Notes: generated by a model from the letters alone, not told the origin. A stretch of DNA of 50,562 nt from Gloeocapsa sp. UFS-A4-WI-NPMV-4B04 (GCA_019359535.1 JAHHHE010000011.1:1-50562), one strand, 5' to 3'; positions 8,222 through 16,920 are shown, counted from the first letter of the stretch. Made by a program: numbers and translations.

Positions 8222-10939
8222 TCAACAATTAACCAATTTATTTCTGTTCGTCAGTGCTGTTTCCTCAAATTTAGAGGAGTAATTTAACAAATCTTGATGA
8301 ATTAGTTGTGCAACTAGACCTGTCCATCCAGTTTGATGATTTGCGCCTAAACCTGCACCGTTATCGCCATGATAATACTCATAAAAAAGAATAAGCTCAC
8401 GCCAATGAGGGTCGTTTTGAAACTTTTGTAATCCACCATGAACAGGTCGCTGATTTGATGAATTTTGCAAGAAAATTTGGATTAGCCTTTGAGATAATTC
8501 AGCCGCTATTTCTGCAAGGTTCATCTGTTTACCAGATCCCGTTGGATACTCGACCGTAAAATCCTCTCCCAAGTAATAATGAAACTTTTGGAGTGATTCA
8601 ATAATTAGAAAATTCATCGGAAACCAAACAGGTCCACGCCAGTTAGAATTACCACCAAACATCCAACTTGTAGACTCTGCTGGCTCATAATCTACCCGAT
8701 ACTGTTGCCGAGCAACTTCAAATATGTATGGGTTCTCAGCATGAAATTTAGAAACAGAACGGATACCATGAGGACTCAAAAATTCAGTTTCATCTAACAG
8801 CTTTTGCAAAATTTGCCGCAATTTCTCTTGATTCACAATAGCCAATAGCCTGATTTCACTCGTCCCTGTTTCCATACAAGCAATATTTTCTGTAAGATTA
8901 GGGCGATTTTTAACAAACCATTCAACCCGCCTTTTAAACCCTGGAAAAGCATTTAAAGTTTCTGGTTCAATAGTTTCTACAGCAAAAAGTGGAATCAGTC
9001 CAACCATTGAACGTACTTTTAGATGGAAACGTTCATTGTGAGGCAATTGAAGAACATCGTAGTAAAAATTATCCTCTTTATCCCATAGCTGGACATCGGT
9101 GGAACCGATGTGATTCATTGCATCAGCAATATAAAGGAAGTGTTCAAAAAACTTGCTAGCAATATCTTCGTAAGGAGGATTTTCTTTTGCTAATTCCAGT
9201 GCGATCGCCAACATATTTAAACAGTACATTGCCATCCAGCTAGTAGCATCTGATTGGTCAAGATGTCCGCCAGTCGGCAGTTCAGCACTTCTATCAAAAA
9301 TACCAATGTTGTCTAATCCAAGAAATCCCCCCTGAAAAATATTGTTTCCTTCTTCATCTTTGCGGTTTACCCACCAAGTAAAATTCAGGAGTAATTTTTG
9401 AAAAACACGCTCTAGAAAATCTGTATCAGCACGACCATAAATTTGTTTTTCAATGTTGTAGACGCGCCACGTACCCCAGGCATGAACAGGCGGATTTACA
9501 TCACTAAAATGCCACTCGTAAGCAGGAATTTGCCCGTTGGGGTGCATATACCATTCTCGCGTTAATCGATCCATTTGCCGTTTAGCAAAATCTGGATCAA
9601 TCATTGCTAGTGGAACTGCATGAAAAGCCAAATCCCAAGCTGCAAACCAGGGAAATTCCCATTTATCCGGCATCGAGAGAATGTCATCATTAAACAGATG
9701 CGTCCAGTCTTGGTTTCTAGGGTATTGACGATGTACTCTCTGACTCGCTGGATCGCCTTGCAACCAATCTTCCACTACATAGTGATAGAACTGCTTTGTC
9801 CACAACATACCTGCAAAAGCTTGTCGCTGGACATTGCGGGCATCCTCTGAAACTAAATTGGGAGAGATGCGGTGATAAAACTCATCGGCTTCGTATTTAC
9901 GAGCTTGCAAAATTGTGTCGAAATCAACAAATGGTGATCCCCGCTCGCCTCCCTTATTAAGGGGGGCGGATGGAGGGATGTCACTCAGTCGTAAACGAAC
10001 TATTTTTTCTTCACCTGCACCAATTTTTAACAAGTAATAACTAGAAGCTTTAGTACCTACTTGTTCAGGATTAATAGCCTCTTTTTGATGATGAACAACG
10101 TAATCGTTTATGCCATCTTTGACATAAGTTGAATCGTTACTAACTCTAAATAATCTTTGCTTGTTGGTTTCATTTTCTGTAAATAGCAGTTTGCAGGAGT
10201 TTTGACAATACAACCATCTATTGCCAAGGGTTGGATGAGAAGCTGCAATTGCACTAAAGTTATCGTCAGGCTTCATAACTTGCAGGCAGGGTTTTTCGCT
10301 ACTTTTATCCCAAGACCAAGTGTTGCGAAACCAGAGAGTAGGTAAAAGATGTAGTGTTTTTTCTTCAGCGCCGCGATTAATAATCGTAATTTGAATCAGG
10401 ATATCTTCTGGTGAGTTTTTAGCGTACTCAACAAATACATCAAAGTAGCGATGATCATTAAAAATACCCGTATCTAGCAATTCAAACTCTGGCTCTGTAC
10501 GACTCCTTTGCTGATTTTCTGTAACTAATTGGGAATAGGGAAATGCATGAGTAGGATATTTGTACAAATACTTCATGTAGGCATGAGTAGGAGTATTGTC
10601 AAGATAAAAATAGGATTCTTTGACATCCTCCGCGTGGTTGCCTTCATTTCCTGTTAAACCAAATAGTCTTTCTTTAAGAATCGGATCTTCTCCATTCCAA
10701 AGAGCAAGAGCAAAACAAAGTCGCTGATGATTATCAGAAATGCCAGCAATACCATCTTCCCCCCAGCGATAGGCGCGGGAACGGGCATGAGCGTGGGGAA
10801 AATACTCCCAAGCCGCCCCATTTGAACTATAATCTTCGCGTACTGTTCCCCACTGTCGTTCACTTAAATAAGGTCCCCACCTGCGCCAATGAGCTTCGTG
10901 AGTACGCGCTGCTTCCAGCCTTTTTTCTTCTTGCGTCAT
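8222..10939 (-). CDS. GH63/MGH1-type glycoside hydrolase (glucosidase family)
   Basis: The 905-aa protein begins [35 protein letters not shown]-like and contains [74 protein letters not shown] and [14 protein letters not shown]. These are hallmarks of the (alpha/alpha)6-barrel GH63/MGH1 family. Characterised relatives hydrolyse mannosylglycerate or glucosylglycerate, which are compatible solutes, but long members like this one are mostly uncharacterised, so the substrate is unknown. There is no signal peptide, so it is probably cytoplasmic. GGAGA lies about 7 bases upstream of the ATG. Around residues 325-340 ([17 protein letters not shown]) the protein carries an in-frame dispersed repeat in a likely loop. 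It stands alone; the SDR gene upstream is separated by 91 bp on the same strand. Confidence 0.8.
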   Translation of the reverse strand: MTQEEKRLEAARTHEAHWRRWGPYLSERQWGTVREDYSSNGAAWEYFPHAHARSRAYRWGEDGIAGISDNHQRLCFALALWNGEDPILKERLFGLTGNEGNHAEDVKESYFYLDNTPTHAYMKYLYKYPTHAFPYSQLVTENQQRSRTEPEFELLDTGIFNDHRYFDVFVEYAKNSPEDILIQITIINRGAEEKTLHLLPTLWFRNTWSWDKSSEKPCLQVMKPDDNFSAIAASHPTLGNRWLYCQNSCKLLFTENETNKQRLFRVSNDSTYVKDGINDYVVHHQKEAINPEQVGTKASSYYLLKIGAGEEKIVRLRLSDIPPSAPLNKGGERGSPFVDFDTILQARKYEADEFYHRISPNLVSEDARNVQRQAFAGMLWTKQFYHYVVEDWLQGDPASQRVHRQYPRNQDWTHLFNDDILSMPDKWEFPWFAAWDLAFHAVPLAMIDPDFAKRQMDRLTREWYMHPNGQIPAYEWHFSDVNPPVHAWGTWRVYNIEKQIYGRADTDFLERVFQKLLLNFTWWVNRKDEEGNNIFQGGFLGLDNIGIFDRSAELPTGGHLDQSDATSWMAMYCLNMLAIALELAKENPPYEDIASKFFEHFLYIADAMNHIGSTDVQLWDKEDNFYYDVLQLPHNERFHLKVRSMVGLIPLFAVETIEPETLNAFPGFKRRVEWFVKNRPNLTENIACMETGTSEIRLLAIVNQEKLRQILQKLLDETEFLSPHGIRSVSKFHAENPYIFEVARQQYRVDYEPAESTSWMFGGNSNWRGPVWFPMNFLIIESLQKFHYYLGEDFTVEYPTGSGKQMNLAEIAAELSQRLIQIFLQNSSNQRPVHGGLQKFQNDPHWRELILFYEYYHGDNGAGLGANHQTGWTGLVAQLIHQDLLNYSSKFEETALTNRNKLVNC
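9938..9978. repeat. Dispersed palindromic repeat inserted in frame inside the GH63 gene
   Basis: The stretch contains CCTCCCTTATTAAGGGGGG followed by a GGATGGAGGGA tail, and on the coding strand it encodes [13 protein letters not shown]. This P-x-x-P-L-x-K-G-G-E-x-G peptide is the usual translation of a common bacterial intergenic repeat. It adds residues without breaking the frame. Confidence 0.65.
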
Positions 10940-11030
10940 CCTATTTCTCCAAGCATAAAGTTAAGCAGAATTCTCATTTACTTGCAACGCAGACTGATTA
11001 TTGAAAATTCGTAAATTCAGCTTATTTGCA

Positions 11031-11843
11031 CTAGTCACCTGAAGACCAAGGCTCACGAAAAGCAGGATAAAGTGTCAATCCACCATCAATAAATAAGGTT
11101 TGACCTGTGATGTAAGCAGCTTCATCTGATGATAGAAATGCTACAGATGCTGCCATTTCTGCTGAAGTTCCGGCTCGACCCATAGGAATGTTGCTTTCCA
11201 CTTCAGCTTTCGCGTCTGCGTCGTTAATCCAGGCATCATTGATAGGTGTAATAGTGGCTCCCGGTCCGATCGCATTTACCCGAATGCGTTTATCTGCATA
11301 TTCCAAAGCAAGCGATCGCGTCAAATTTTCCATGCCACCTTTACTCACGGAATAGCCAACATATTGAGGCTTGGGGATGATTTCATGCACACTGGATATA
11401 TTGATAATTACCCCACCTGAGCCTTGTTCCAAGAAATGTTTAATTGCTTCACGAGCGCACAGATAAGCACCCCGGAGATTAACAGCAATTACCCGATCAA
11501 AATCTGCAATTTCAATTTCATGAGCGGCTCCGGCAATTTGAATGCCAGCGTTGTTAATTAAGATATCCAAACTGCCAAACTCATCAACAACGTTATTTAC
11601 CATTCTGACGACATCTTCTTCTTGAGAGACATCAGCTTGTACAAGTAGAGATTTAACTCCGCAACCTTTAATTTGACCGCAGGCATTGTCAACCATTTCT
11701 TCAGTTTCTTTGGCATCTTCAGGACTTTTGCGGTAGTTAATTGCAACATTGGCTCCTTCAGTAGCAAATCGAACCGCGATCGCTTGACCAATTCCCGAAC
11801 TTGCGCCTGTTACCAAAACATTTTTTGCTTTCAAACCTTTCAT
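11031..11843 (-). CDS. SDR family oxidoreductase (glucose 1-dehydrogenase-like)
   Basis: The chosen ATG at 11843 has CTGGAGG about 10 bases upstream; an in-frame ATG at 11873 lacks this. The 270-aa product shows the classical SDR features: TGASSGIG cofactor loop (residues 12-19), NNAG, the catalytic Ser in ISSVHE, YSVSK (Y-x-x-x-K), and a C-terminal GQTLFIDGG. Best matches by eye are glucose 1-dehydrogenase-like SDRs; the acidic/basic pattern after the glycine loop (NYRKS) hints at NADP(H). The true substrate cannot be read from sequence. It starts 35 bp after the methyltransferase gene, so the two probably form an operon. Confidence 0.85.
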   Translation of the reverse strand: MKGLKAKNVLVTGASSGIGQAIAVRFATEGANVAINYRKSPEDAKETEEMVDNACGQIKGCGVKSLLVQADVSQEEDVVRMVNNVVDEFGSLDILINNAGIQIAGAAHEIEIADFDRVIAVNLRGAYLCAREAIKHFLEQGSGGVIINISSVHEIIPKPQYVGYSVSKGGMENLTRSLALEYADKRIRVNAIGPGATITPINDAWINDADAKAEVESNIPMGRAGTSAEMAASVAFLSSDEAAYITGQTLFIDGGLTLYPAFREPWSSGD

Positions 11844-11878
11844 CACAACATACCTCCAGTTATTAGAAAACATTACAC

Positions 11879-12532
11879 TTATTGCAAATTCGCCGGGACA
11901 TTCTCAGGAACAACCCAGAAATAAAGAGTGTGCTGGCGGCTTGGGCCCTGCACCTGCACTACACGCTCAGGTTTCCATTCCCCCATATCAAAGTCGTGGG
12001 ATACAATGCGCGTACCAGGTTTGAGTTCCTGAAATAGCTTGGGTCGAAGCTTCAAATTGACCTCAGGCAGTAGATAAAGTGTTACTACTGTTGCCTCACT
12101 CAAATCAGTCTGGAAAAGGTCTTGTTGTAAAAACCTCACACGCTCTGCTACGCCTGCTTTTTGGGCATTTTCTCGACTTTGCTCAACCAGTTCTGGATTA
12201 ATTTCTACGCCAGTAGCACGAGTACCAAATTTCTGCGCGGCAGTAATCGGAATTCGTCCATCACCGCTACCAAGGTCATAGAGAACATCGTCACCGGACA
12301 CATTTGCAAGTTGCAGCATTTGTTGTACAACTTCATTCGGTGTTGGCACATAAGGCACACTAGGCTGACTTTGTTCGGTTTGCACAGTAGAAGTCGGTAC
12401 TGGGGTTTGCACAGTAGAAGTCCGTTCCTGTGCTTCTGCGTCCAACTCCCGTTGTTGGGTGCAACCTACAACGCCCAAGCTAACAATACTTACACTTGCA
12501 ACCAGTAATCCGATTATTCGTTGTAAATGCAT
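11879..12532 (-). CDS. Exported or lipid-anchored class I SAM-dependent methyltransferase
   Basis: The ATG at 12532 (RBS GAGGAGA) gives 217 aa starting with a hydrophobic signal, MHLQRIIGLLVASVSIVSLG, and a lipobox-like VVGC, followed by a Ser/Thr/Pro/Gln linker. The catalytic part starts about residue 65 with VVQQMLQLA, then motif I YDLGSGDGR, GVEINPELV, and DLFQTDLSEATVVTLYLLP. This is the short methyltransferase fold in which post-motif regions resemble histone-lysine methylase-like (DOT1-like) bacterial proteins. The longer frame to 12634 would bury the signal peptide and is rejected. A methyltransferase outside the cytoplasm is odd because SAM is cytoplasmic; the signal may be a membrane anchor. 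The SDR gene follows after 35 bp. Confidence 0.75.
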   Translation of the reverse strand: MHLQRIIGLLVASVSIVSLGVVGCTQQRELDAEAQERTSTVQTPVPTSTVQTEQSQPSVPYVPTPNEVVQQMLQLANVSGDDVLYDLGSGDGRIPITAAQKFGTRATGVEINPELVEQSRENAQKAGVAERVRFLQQDLFQTDLSEATVVTLYLLPEVNLKLRPKLFQELKPGTRIVSHDFDMGEWKPERVVQVQGPSRQHTLYFWVVPENVPANLQ

Positions 12533-12763
12533 AAAATATTTCTCCTCTTGATTCCAAGTTGTGGATAGTCGTAGAAACAATCTTTTGAGGTAACGAACTT
12601 TCCCTTGCTTGAGGTTCTTTAAAACAAAATCCAAATTGATCAGCTAAAAATTTTCTAATCTACATATACTGGCTAAATCTTTTGTGGGGTGGGCATTTTG
12701 GTTGCCCAGTTAATGCAAATTAGATGTATATCAGCTGATCTCAGGTGTTGCTCGTTCTGTTCA

Positions 12764-12890
12764 TCAGCGACGGCGAGATAAAAGCAACAGTATGCCAGCT
12801 AGCAGCACTGCTGCACCAACGATCGCCCTAACTCCGGTATAGGCAAGGCTGGAATAAAGTAAATAACCGCAGCTTGTCCTAGCGCGTAAT
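12764..12890 (-). pseudogene. C-terminal stump of a membrane protein
   Basis: On the minus strand a frame ends YTGVRAIVGAAVLLAGILLLL-SRRR-stop (stop at 12764-12766), a clear transmembrane helix followed by a positive tail. The frame is open for only about 40 codons and has no start; an adjacent frame continues hydrophobic sequence upstream, as if frameshifted. It is likely the remnant of a transporter or other membrane gene. I cannot name the family. Confidence 0.35.
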
Positions 12891-12948
12891 TGTAAGACCA
12901 AAGCGGTTTGGGCGCAAGTCTACGACTGTAGAGGCGGTTGCTAATGAA

Positions 12949-13218
12949 TTGGCAAGCCAGCACCATACCGCGCATTCGCGGTTGGTGTCTGGTAGTTCAC
13001 GTCGTTACCTTGACAAAAAACCACATGACGTGAGTTGCTACAACCAATACGGCAAGCCAGCGCTGCTGTCAGCAGATAACAAAGAGACAATTTGCTTTAA
13101 CCTATCTCACTCTCACGAACTTGTCCAAATTGCAGTAACTCAGAATCACGATATTGGTGTCGATCTTGAGTACATTCGCCCTGATGTTCCTTGGGAAATG
13201 TTAGCGAGTGAGGAGTGA
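12949..13218 (+). pseudogene. Truncated 4'-phosphopantetheinyl transferase (Sfp/HetI-like)
   Basis: Residues after about 20 match the Sfp-type family: RRYLDKKPHDV, NQYGKPALL, ICFNLSHSHELVQIAVTQN and the metal-binding IGVDLEYIRPDV (D and E of the GVDLE motif). The part after VDLE-x-IRP, including the second Mg-binding WxxKEA motif, is missing: the frame runs directly into the GAGTGAG repeat array and stops. The segment upstream of RRYLDKK is also scrambled. The family activates carrier proteins in fatty-acid, polyketide or heterocyst-glycolipid synthesis; this copy cannot. The functional gene must lie elsewhere. Confidence 0.8.
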
Positions 13219-13501
13219 GGAGTGAGGAGTGAGTAGAAAATACTTAACCGTGAGTAGTCAAGACTCAAGCATGAGTAGTCAAGACTCAAGCGTGAGTAGA
13301 AAATACTTAACCGTGAGTAGAAAATACTTAACCATGAGTAGTCAAGACTTAAGCATGAGTAGAAAATACTTAACCGTGAGTAGTCAAGACTCAAGCGTGA
13401 GTAGAAAATACTTAACCGTGAATAGTCAAGACTCAAGCGTGAGTAGTCAAGACTCAACCCTGAGTAGTCAAGACTCAACCGTGAGTAGAAAAGAAAGTGC
13501 T
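13206..13501. repeat. GAGTGAG heptamers followed by a two-type 21-bp minisatellite
   Basis: Three to four GAGTGAG heptamers (13206-13228) lead into twelve 21-bp units plus a thirteenth partial unit (from 13229). All units start (G/A/C)TGAGTAG. Type A continues AAAATACTTAACC and type B continues TCAAGACTCAAGC. The order from 13229 is A B B A A B A B A B B B A-partial; unit 10 has TGAATAG, unit 6 has ACTTAAGC, and units 11-12 end AACC. Since 21 is three times seven, it looks like an expanded and diverged heptamer repeat. It has no spacer-like variation, so it is not CRISPR. Confidence 0.9.
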
Positions 13502-13504
13502 TTC

Positions 13505-13627
13505 CACTACTCACTACTCACTACTCACTACTCACTACTCACTACTCACTACTCACTACTCACTACTCACTACTCACTACTCACTACTCACTACTCACTA
13601 CTCACTACTCACTACTCACTACTCACT
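13505..13627. repeat. CACTACT heptamer array, about 17.5 copies
   Basis: A perfect 7-bp tandem array of the CTCACTA unit extends to the 3' end of the GH43 gene. It is the reverse complement of the GTGAGTA core of the array on its left, so the two arrays form a long inverted repeat. Heptameric short tandem repeats (STRR) are a known feature of many filamentous cyanobacteria. The array supplies the last codons and the stop of the GH43 gene. Confidence 0.95.
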
Positions 13628-14650
13628 CCAACCACACGCTTGTGGCATCCAAGTCGGGCCGTCGCAGCGTGGGCCATCAGGTGTCCAGATCAGTTTATCT
13701 AAGCACATCCGTCGTGCTGATCTACTTGTATCCCAAGCATGATAAACGATGTACTCAGTTTGACCATCGGGAGCAAAAACAATTGAGTTATGACCAGGGC
13801 CTAGTACGCGATCGCGAACAGACCGCAATACTCGTGGCCCTGCTTCATTACCCATATCCGAGTAGGAACCCATTACACTGTCTGCAACTCCATAATCTAC
13901 GCCATAGTTTTCAGTCTCCCAACGTCCACCACTATAAAAGCAGTAGTAGCGACCTGCATATTTGCGGACACAAGGTCCTTCCAAAGTGTGCCAATCGTAG
14001 ATTCCACCGTACATTGGGCGGTCTACTAAAAACCGTTGCCAATCAGAACGCGCACGTAAAACAACTTTACCAACGCCTGCTAGCTTCGTCATTTCTTGCA
14101 GTCGATCTACCATCAGCGCCGTTCCCACACGCGCACCACCCTCAGTGTCCAAAAAATCGCGGGCGTAGAACAAATACCACTGTCCGTCATCATCACAAAA
14201 TGGATGCGGATCAATAGCAAATGGACACTCCTCAAGGTCTATCAGCGACTCACCGATGTCTTGATACGGCCCCAATGGGCGATCGCTTGTAGCAACTCGC
14301 AACTGATGATTTTTGTCCTCATGCCCTACCGAGTAGTAGAGGTAGAACCTGCCGTTGTAGTACGCGACTTCAGGGGCCCAGAAGTTATCGCCAAGGGCGG
14401 GGTCTGGTCGCAGCAGTGCGTTACCAGCACTCTCCCAGGTCAAGAAGTCATGAGAGATCAAGAGCGGAAATACACGCCGTTTAGCGATTTCGTCTACCTC
14501 TCCTGCTGCTTCCGCCGCCCCAGTACCGATCGCATAGTACACGCCTTGGTACTGCCAAACGAACGGATCAGCAAAATAGCCTGGATAAACTGGATTAGTA
14601 TAAGTTCTTAGTTGAGTGACGGCTTCAGGCGTTGGCTCAGTCTGGGACAT
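13619..14650 (-). CDS. GH43-type five-bladed beta-propeller glycosidase
   Basis: The 343-aa protein shows the family layout: the general base Asp in YFADPFV (D28), the pKa-modulating Asp in FAIDPHPF (D147) and the general acid Glu in HTLEGPCV (E224), plus FWAPEVAYYNGRFYLYYS and a C-terminal GPGHNSI. Known members act on arabinan, xylan or related furanosides; the substrate cannot be assigned. There is no signal peptide, so it is probably intracellular. AGGAG is spaced 6 bases from the ATG. The PhyH gene is 197 bp upstream on the same strand, separated by heptamer repeats. The last codons, S-E-stop (AGT GAG TAG), come from the STRR array, so the original C-terminus may have been replaced. Confidence 0.8.
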   Translation of the reverse strand: MSQTEPTPEAVTQLRTYTNPVYPGYFADPFVWQYQGVYYAIGTGAAEAAGEVDEIAKRRVFPLLISHDFLTWESAGNALLRPDPALGDNFWAPEVAYYNGRFYLYYSVGHEDKNHQLRVATSDRPLGPYQDIGESLIDLEECPFAIDPHPFCDDDGQWYLFYARDFLDTEGGARVGTALMVDRLQEMTKLAGVGKVVLRARSDWQRFLVDRPMYGGIYDWHTLEGPCVRKYAGRYYCFYSGGRWETENYGVDYGVADSVMGSYSDMGNEAGPRVLRSVRDRVLGPGHNSIVFAPDGQTEYIVYHAWDTSRSARRMCLDKLIWTPDGPRCDGPTWMPQACGWSE

Positions 14651-14663
14651 TGTAACTCCTGGG

Positions 14664-14835
14664 AGTGAGTAGTGGGGAGTGAGTAGTGAGTAGTGAGAAG
14701 AGGAATTTATTACTTTTCCCTCTTTTCACTGTTTAGAGAGTGAGCAGTAAGTAGTGAGCAGTGGCAAGAAGCATTTATTTCTTTTCTACTCACTACTCAC
14801 TCTTTTCTACTCACTTTTCACTCTTTTCCCTCTTC
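14664..14835. repeat. Scattered GTGAGTA/TACTCAC heptamers between GH43 and PhyH genes
   Basis: The gap carries GAGTGAGTAGTG-like heptamers at 14664-14698 and 14738-14764, and the opposite orientation (CTACTCACTACTCACTC) at 14785-14835. It is the same unit as in the 13.2-13.6 kb arrays. Opposite orientations would allow a hairpin in a transcript from the PhyH gene into the GH43 gene. Confidence 0.85.
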
Positions 14836-14847
14836 ACTGCGCGAGAT

Positions 14848-15654
14848 TTAATACTTGAAATTTATGTAAGTCTCAACTTTGTTTTCTGGCAACTGTTCTA
14901 CCACCTGACACCGCAGTAATTGTCTTGTTTTCTCTGGCAAGCTTTCATAATAGTCTCGCTGAACAGTCAAATCTACCTTTGGTGTATGTAACCAATGCAT
15001 CGCATAGCCCATCACAACCATCGGTCTTGGCACATTCGTTCGGTTTGGTGAACCCCGATGTAGTGCCAGAGGTGTCCGAATCGCCACATCACCCGGCATC
15101 ATATAGAAAGACTCTATCGGAATTTCGCCACTGGCAACCTTGGCTAACCCCTCTTCACGCGGTAAAACGTGAGTACCACGAGCCATTTGAAAAGGTCCGT
15201 TTTCTGCTGTTACTTCAACTAGCGGGAAGTTGACCGCCAGGGCGTAAAGTGGCGTTACTAGCTGATCGTAAAAGAGCGGGCGATAATCACGGTGAATTTC
15301 TTGATAATCTGAGCCATTTACGGGAATATCAGCCCCCAATTGCACCATCACATACTCTTGGGAAAATATGCGATCGAGGATACCCAGGATCACTGGATTA
15401 GCAAACACTTCTGGATTAGAAAATGGCGGAATCCAGGGAAATGTCAGATAGTAGCGAGCTTGTTCTCTGGGAGCTAGACCACCTGGTTGGTTTTGGCGCT
15501 CTTGAAATAACGCATCAAAAGCGATCGCCCACTCTTCAATCAGCTTCCTGTCGAAAAGTCCGCGAATTACACAAATTCCGTCTTTATTCAGTTCCTGTGC
15601 GTATTGATTTAAGTCAGTAGCCGTGAATTTAGCTTTATCTATGCTTTGAATCAT
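14848..15654 (-). CDS. Phytanoyl-CoA dioxygenase (PhyH) family protein
   Basis: The 268-aa protein has the Fe(II)/2-oxoglutarate signature: HRD (H121, D123) in QEIHRDYRPL, distal His H199 and the 2-oxoglutarate-binding Arg R205 in LALHRGSPNRT, with GDVAIRTPLALH between. It begins with a FAD-free N-terminal helix pair and shows no signal or membrane segment. Family members hydroxylate lipids, amino acids or small metabolites; the substrate is unknown. A purine-rich GAGAGTGAAG upstream may serve as the RBS. It precedes the GH43 gene on the same strand. Confidence 0.8.
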   Translation of the reverse strand: MIQSIDKAKFTATDLNQYAQELNKDGICVIRGLFDRKLIEEWAIAFDALFQERQNQPGGLAPREQARYYLTFPWIPPFSNPEVFANPVILGILDRIFSQEYVMVQLGADIPVNGSDYQEIHRDYRPLFYDQLVTPLYALAVNFPLVEVTAENGPFQMARGTHVLPREEGLAKVASGEIPIESFYMMPGDVAIRTPLALHRGSPNRTNVPRPMVVMGYAMHWLHTPKVDLTVQRDYYESLPEKTRQLLRCQVVEQLPENKVETYINFKY

Positions 15655-16082
15655 TTTGCTTCACTCTCTAACCCATCCTGTTAGAGTCAAATAGAATCTA
15701 GTTTTCCCATCAAAATTTTATAGGTTGCTAAAAGTGTTTTTGCTTTTAGAAAGTAACCTACGATACAATTATAATTCTTTCCTTGGGCAGATGCAGAAGC
15801 TAGAAAGTAAATTTTATCAACGTTCTAGCTCTTGGTCCCTGCTATTAATAAAGGAAGCTGATCGAGTTTTAACCGCATCAGTTTTTGTGTCGAGAAAGCT
15901 GTTGTAATAATCAAAAGTTGACCTTAAATTGCTAAAAACTCACCAAAGCCCCTTGGAGCAGTGAGTAATAAAAACGTGAGTGTGACAACGTAAAAACTCG
16001 CGCCCCAAGATAATAATGGTAGTAGCGCCCCAGTGTAAAGGCATGGAGAAGCAGAAATAATTGTGTGGCAAAGCTCTCCACA
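15655..16082. other. Intergenic region, no supported gene
   Basis: Short open frames exist on both strands (15725-15907 plus, 15932-16135 minus) but they lack family resemblance, are unremarkable in composition, and the second runs into a tandem repeat. I see no gene or RNA I can support. Confidence 0.4.
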
Positions 16083-16305
16083 CACAAGGCATCCTGATTA
16101 AATCCCCTACATTTAAGCTCGTACCCGCTAGTCACTACTCACTGCTCACTACTCACTCTTAACACAAGGCATCCTGATTAAATCCCCTACATTTAAGCTC
16201 GTACCCGCTAGTCACTACTCACTGCTCACTACTCACTCTTAACACAAGGCATCCTGATTAAATCCCCTACATTTAAGCTCGTACCCGCTAGTCACTCTTA
16301 ATACT
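16083..16305. repeat. 80-bp tandem repeat, 2.8 copies, upstream of the RRM gene
   Basis: Copies begin at 16083, 16163 and 16243 with CACAAGGCATCCTGATTAAA and contain ATTTAAGCTCGTACCCGCTA. The first two copies carry the heptamer-like CACTACTCACTGCTCACTAC before CTCTTAA; the third goes straight from GTCACT to CTTAA and lacks this segment. The copies are otherwise identical over the shared 60 bp. Confidence 0.9.
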
Positions 16306-16315
16306 GTGCTACAAT
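16305..16315 (+). promoter_or_regulatory. Possible extended -10 promoter element for the RRM gene
   Basis: TGTGCTACAAT reads as an extended -10 (TGTGnTACAAT) right after the third 80-bp repeat copy and about 125 bp before the RRM start. No good -35 is visible. This would leave a 5' leader of about 120 nt, as often seen for cold-induced RRM genes. Low certainty. Confidence 0.3.
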
Positions 16316-16441
16316 AATAAATGAGAATAAAATTCGGCCACAGCGTTTGTTTTTAGAATTGATCGGCTTCTTCCTTTTGGTCTTGGCAGGCTTGTCTCCG
16401 AAATCTAGCTCTCTACACCCCGATAATTTTGGAGACAATCT

Positions 16442-16741
16442 ATGTCAATTTATGTAGGTAATCTAGCTTATGAGGTTACACAAGAAGACCTCACCAGTGT
16501 TTTTGCAGAATATGGTTCTGTAAAGCGTGTTCAGCTACCCACTGACCGTGAAACAGGTCGTCTACGCGGCTTTGGTTTTGTGGAAATGAGTACAGAGGCT
16601 GAAGAAACAGCTGCCATTGAGGGACTTGATGGTGCTGAATGGGTAGGACGCGCTCTCAAAGTTAATAAGGCGAAGCCTAGAGAAGATAGAGGTTCATCAG
16701 GTGGTGGTCGCAGAGACAACAACTTCTCCGCGCGCTACTAA
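16442..16741 (+). CDS. Single-RRM RNA-binding protein (cyanobacterial Rbp type)
   Basis: The 99-aa protein is one RRM with RNP2 IYVGNL (residues 3-8) and RNP1 RGFGFVEM (residues 42-49), and ends in a short Gly/Arg-rich tail (SSGGGRRDNNFSARY). Cyanobacterial Rbp proteins bind RNA and several are cold-induced or help mRNA localisation at thylakoids; which applies here is unknown. GGAGAC lies a few bases upstream of the ATG. A strong terminator follows 145 bp downstream and an 80-bp tandem repeat lies upstream. Confidence 0.93.
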   Translation: MSIYVGNLAYEVTQEDLTSVFAEYGSVKRVQLPTDRETGRLRGFGFVEMSTEAEETAAIEGLDGAEWVGRALKVNKAKPREDRGSSGGGRRDNNFSARY

Positions 16742-16886
16742 TTAAAAGCGAGTGAACGCGGGGAAAAAGTGTTAAACTTCTTGTCTTGCATTTAAGGGTG
16801 AAAGCATTTAGTCGCTGCATCCTAAGCGAGATCAGATCGCTTCTTCTCGGGTTCGCTCCATCAGTCTCAATAATTCAACTTAATCT

Positions 16887-16920
16887 AAAAAGGCTCATGC
16901 ACTAATGCTTGAGCCTTTTT
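16887..16920 (+). terminator. Rho-independent terminator after the RRM gene
   Basis: Arms AAAAAGGCTCA and TGAGCCTTTTT pair perfectly across a 12-nt loop and end in five T residues. Its symmetry means it could work in either direction. Confidence 0.85.

Noticed and set aside
13206-13627. Possible CRISPR array
   Set aside because: Units are contiguous and there are no unique spacers between repeats.
13229-13702. Open frame through the 21-bp minisatellite coding for 7-aa heptads on the plus strand, and its mirror at 13146-13514
   Set aside because: Frames stay open only because 7 and 21 nt units rarely make stops; there is no RBS or domain, and the frames overlap the GH43 gene and sfp fragment.
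15725-16135. Two short frames (60 and 67 aa) upstream of the RRM gene
   Set aside because: No family resemblance, composition unlike a gene, and one ends inside a tandem repeat.
16083-16305. 80-bp units as a CRISPR-like repeat/spacer pattern
   Set aside because: The intervals are identical, so there are no different spacers, and no cas genes are nearby.
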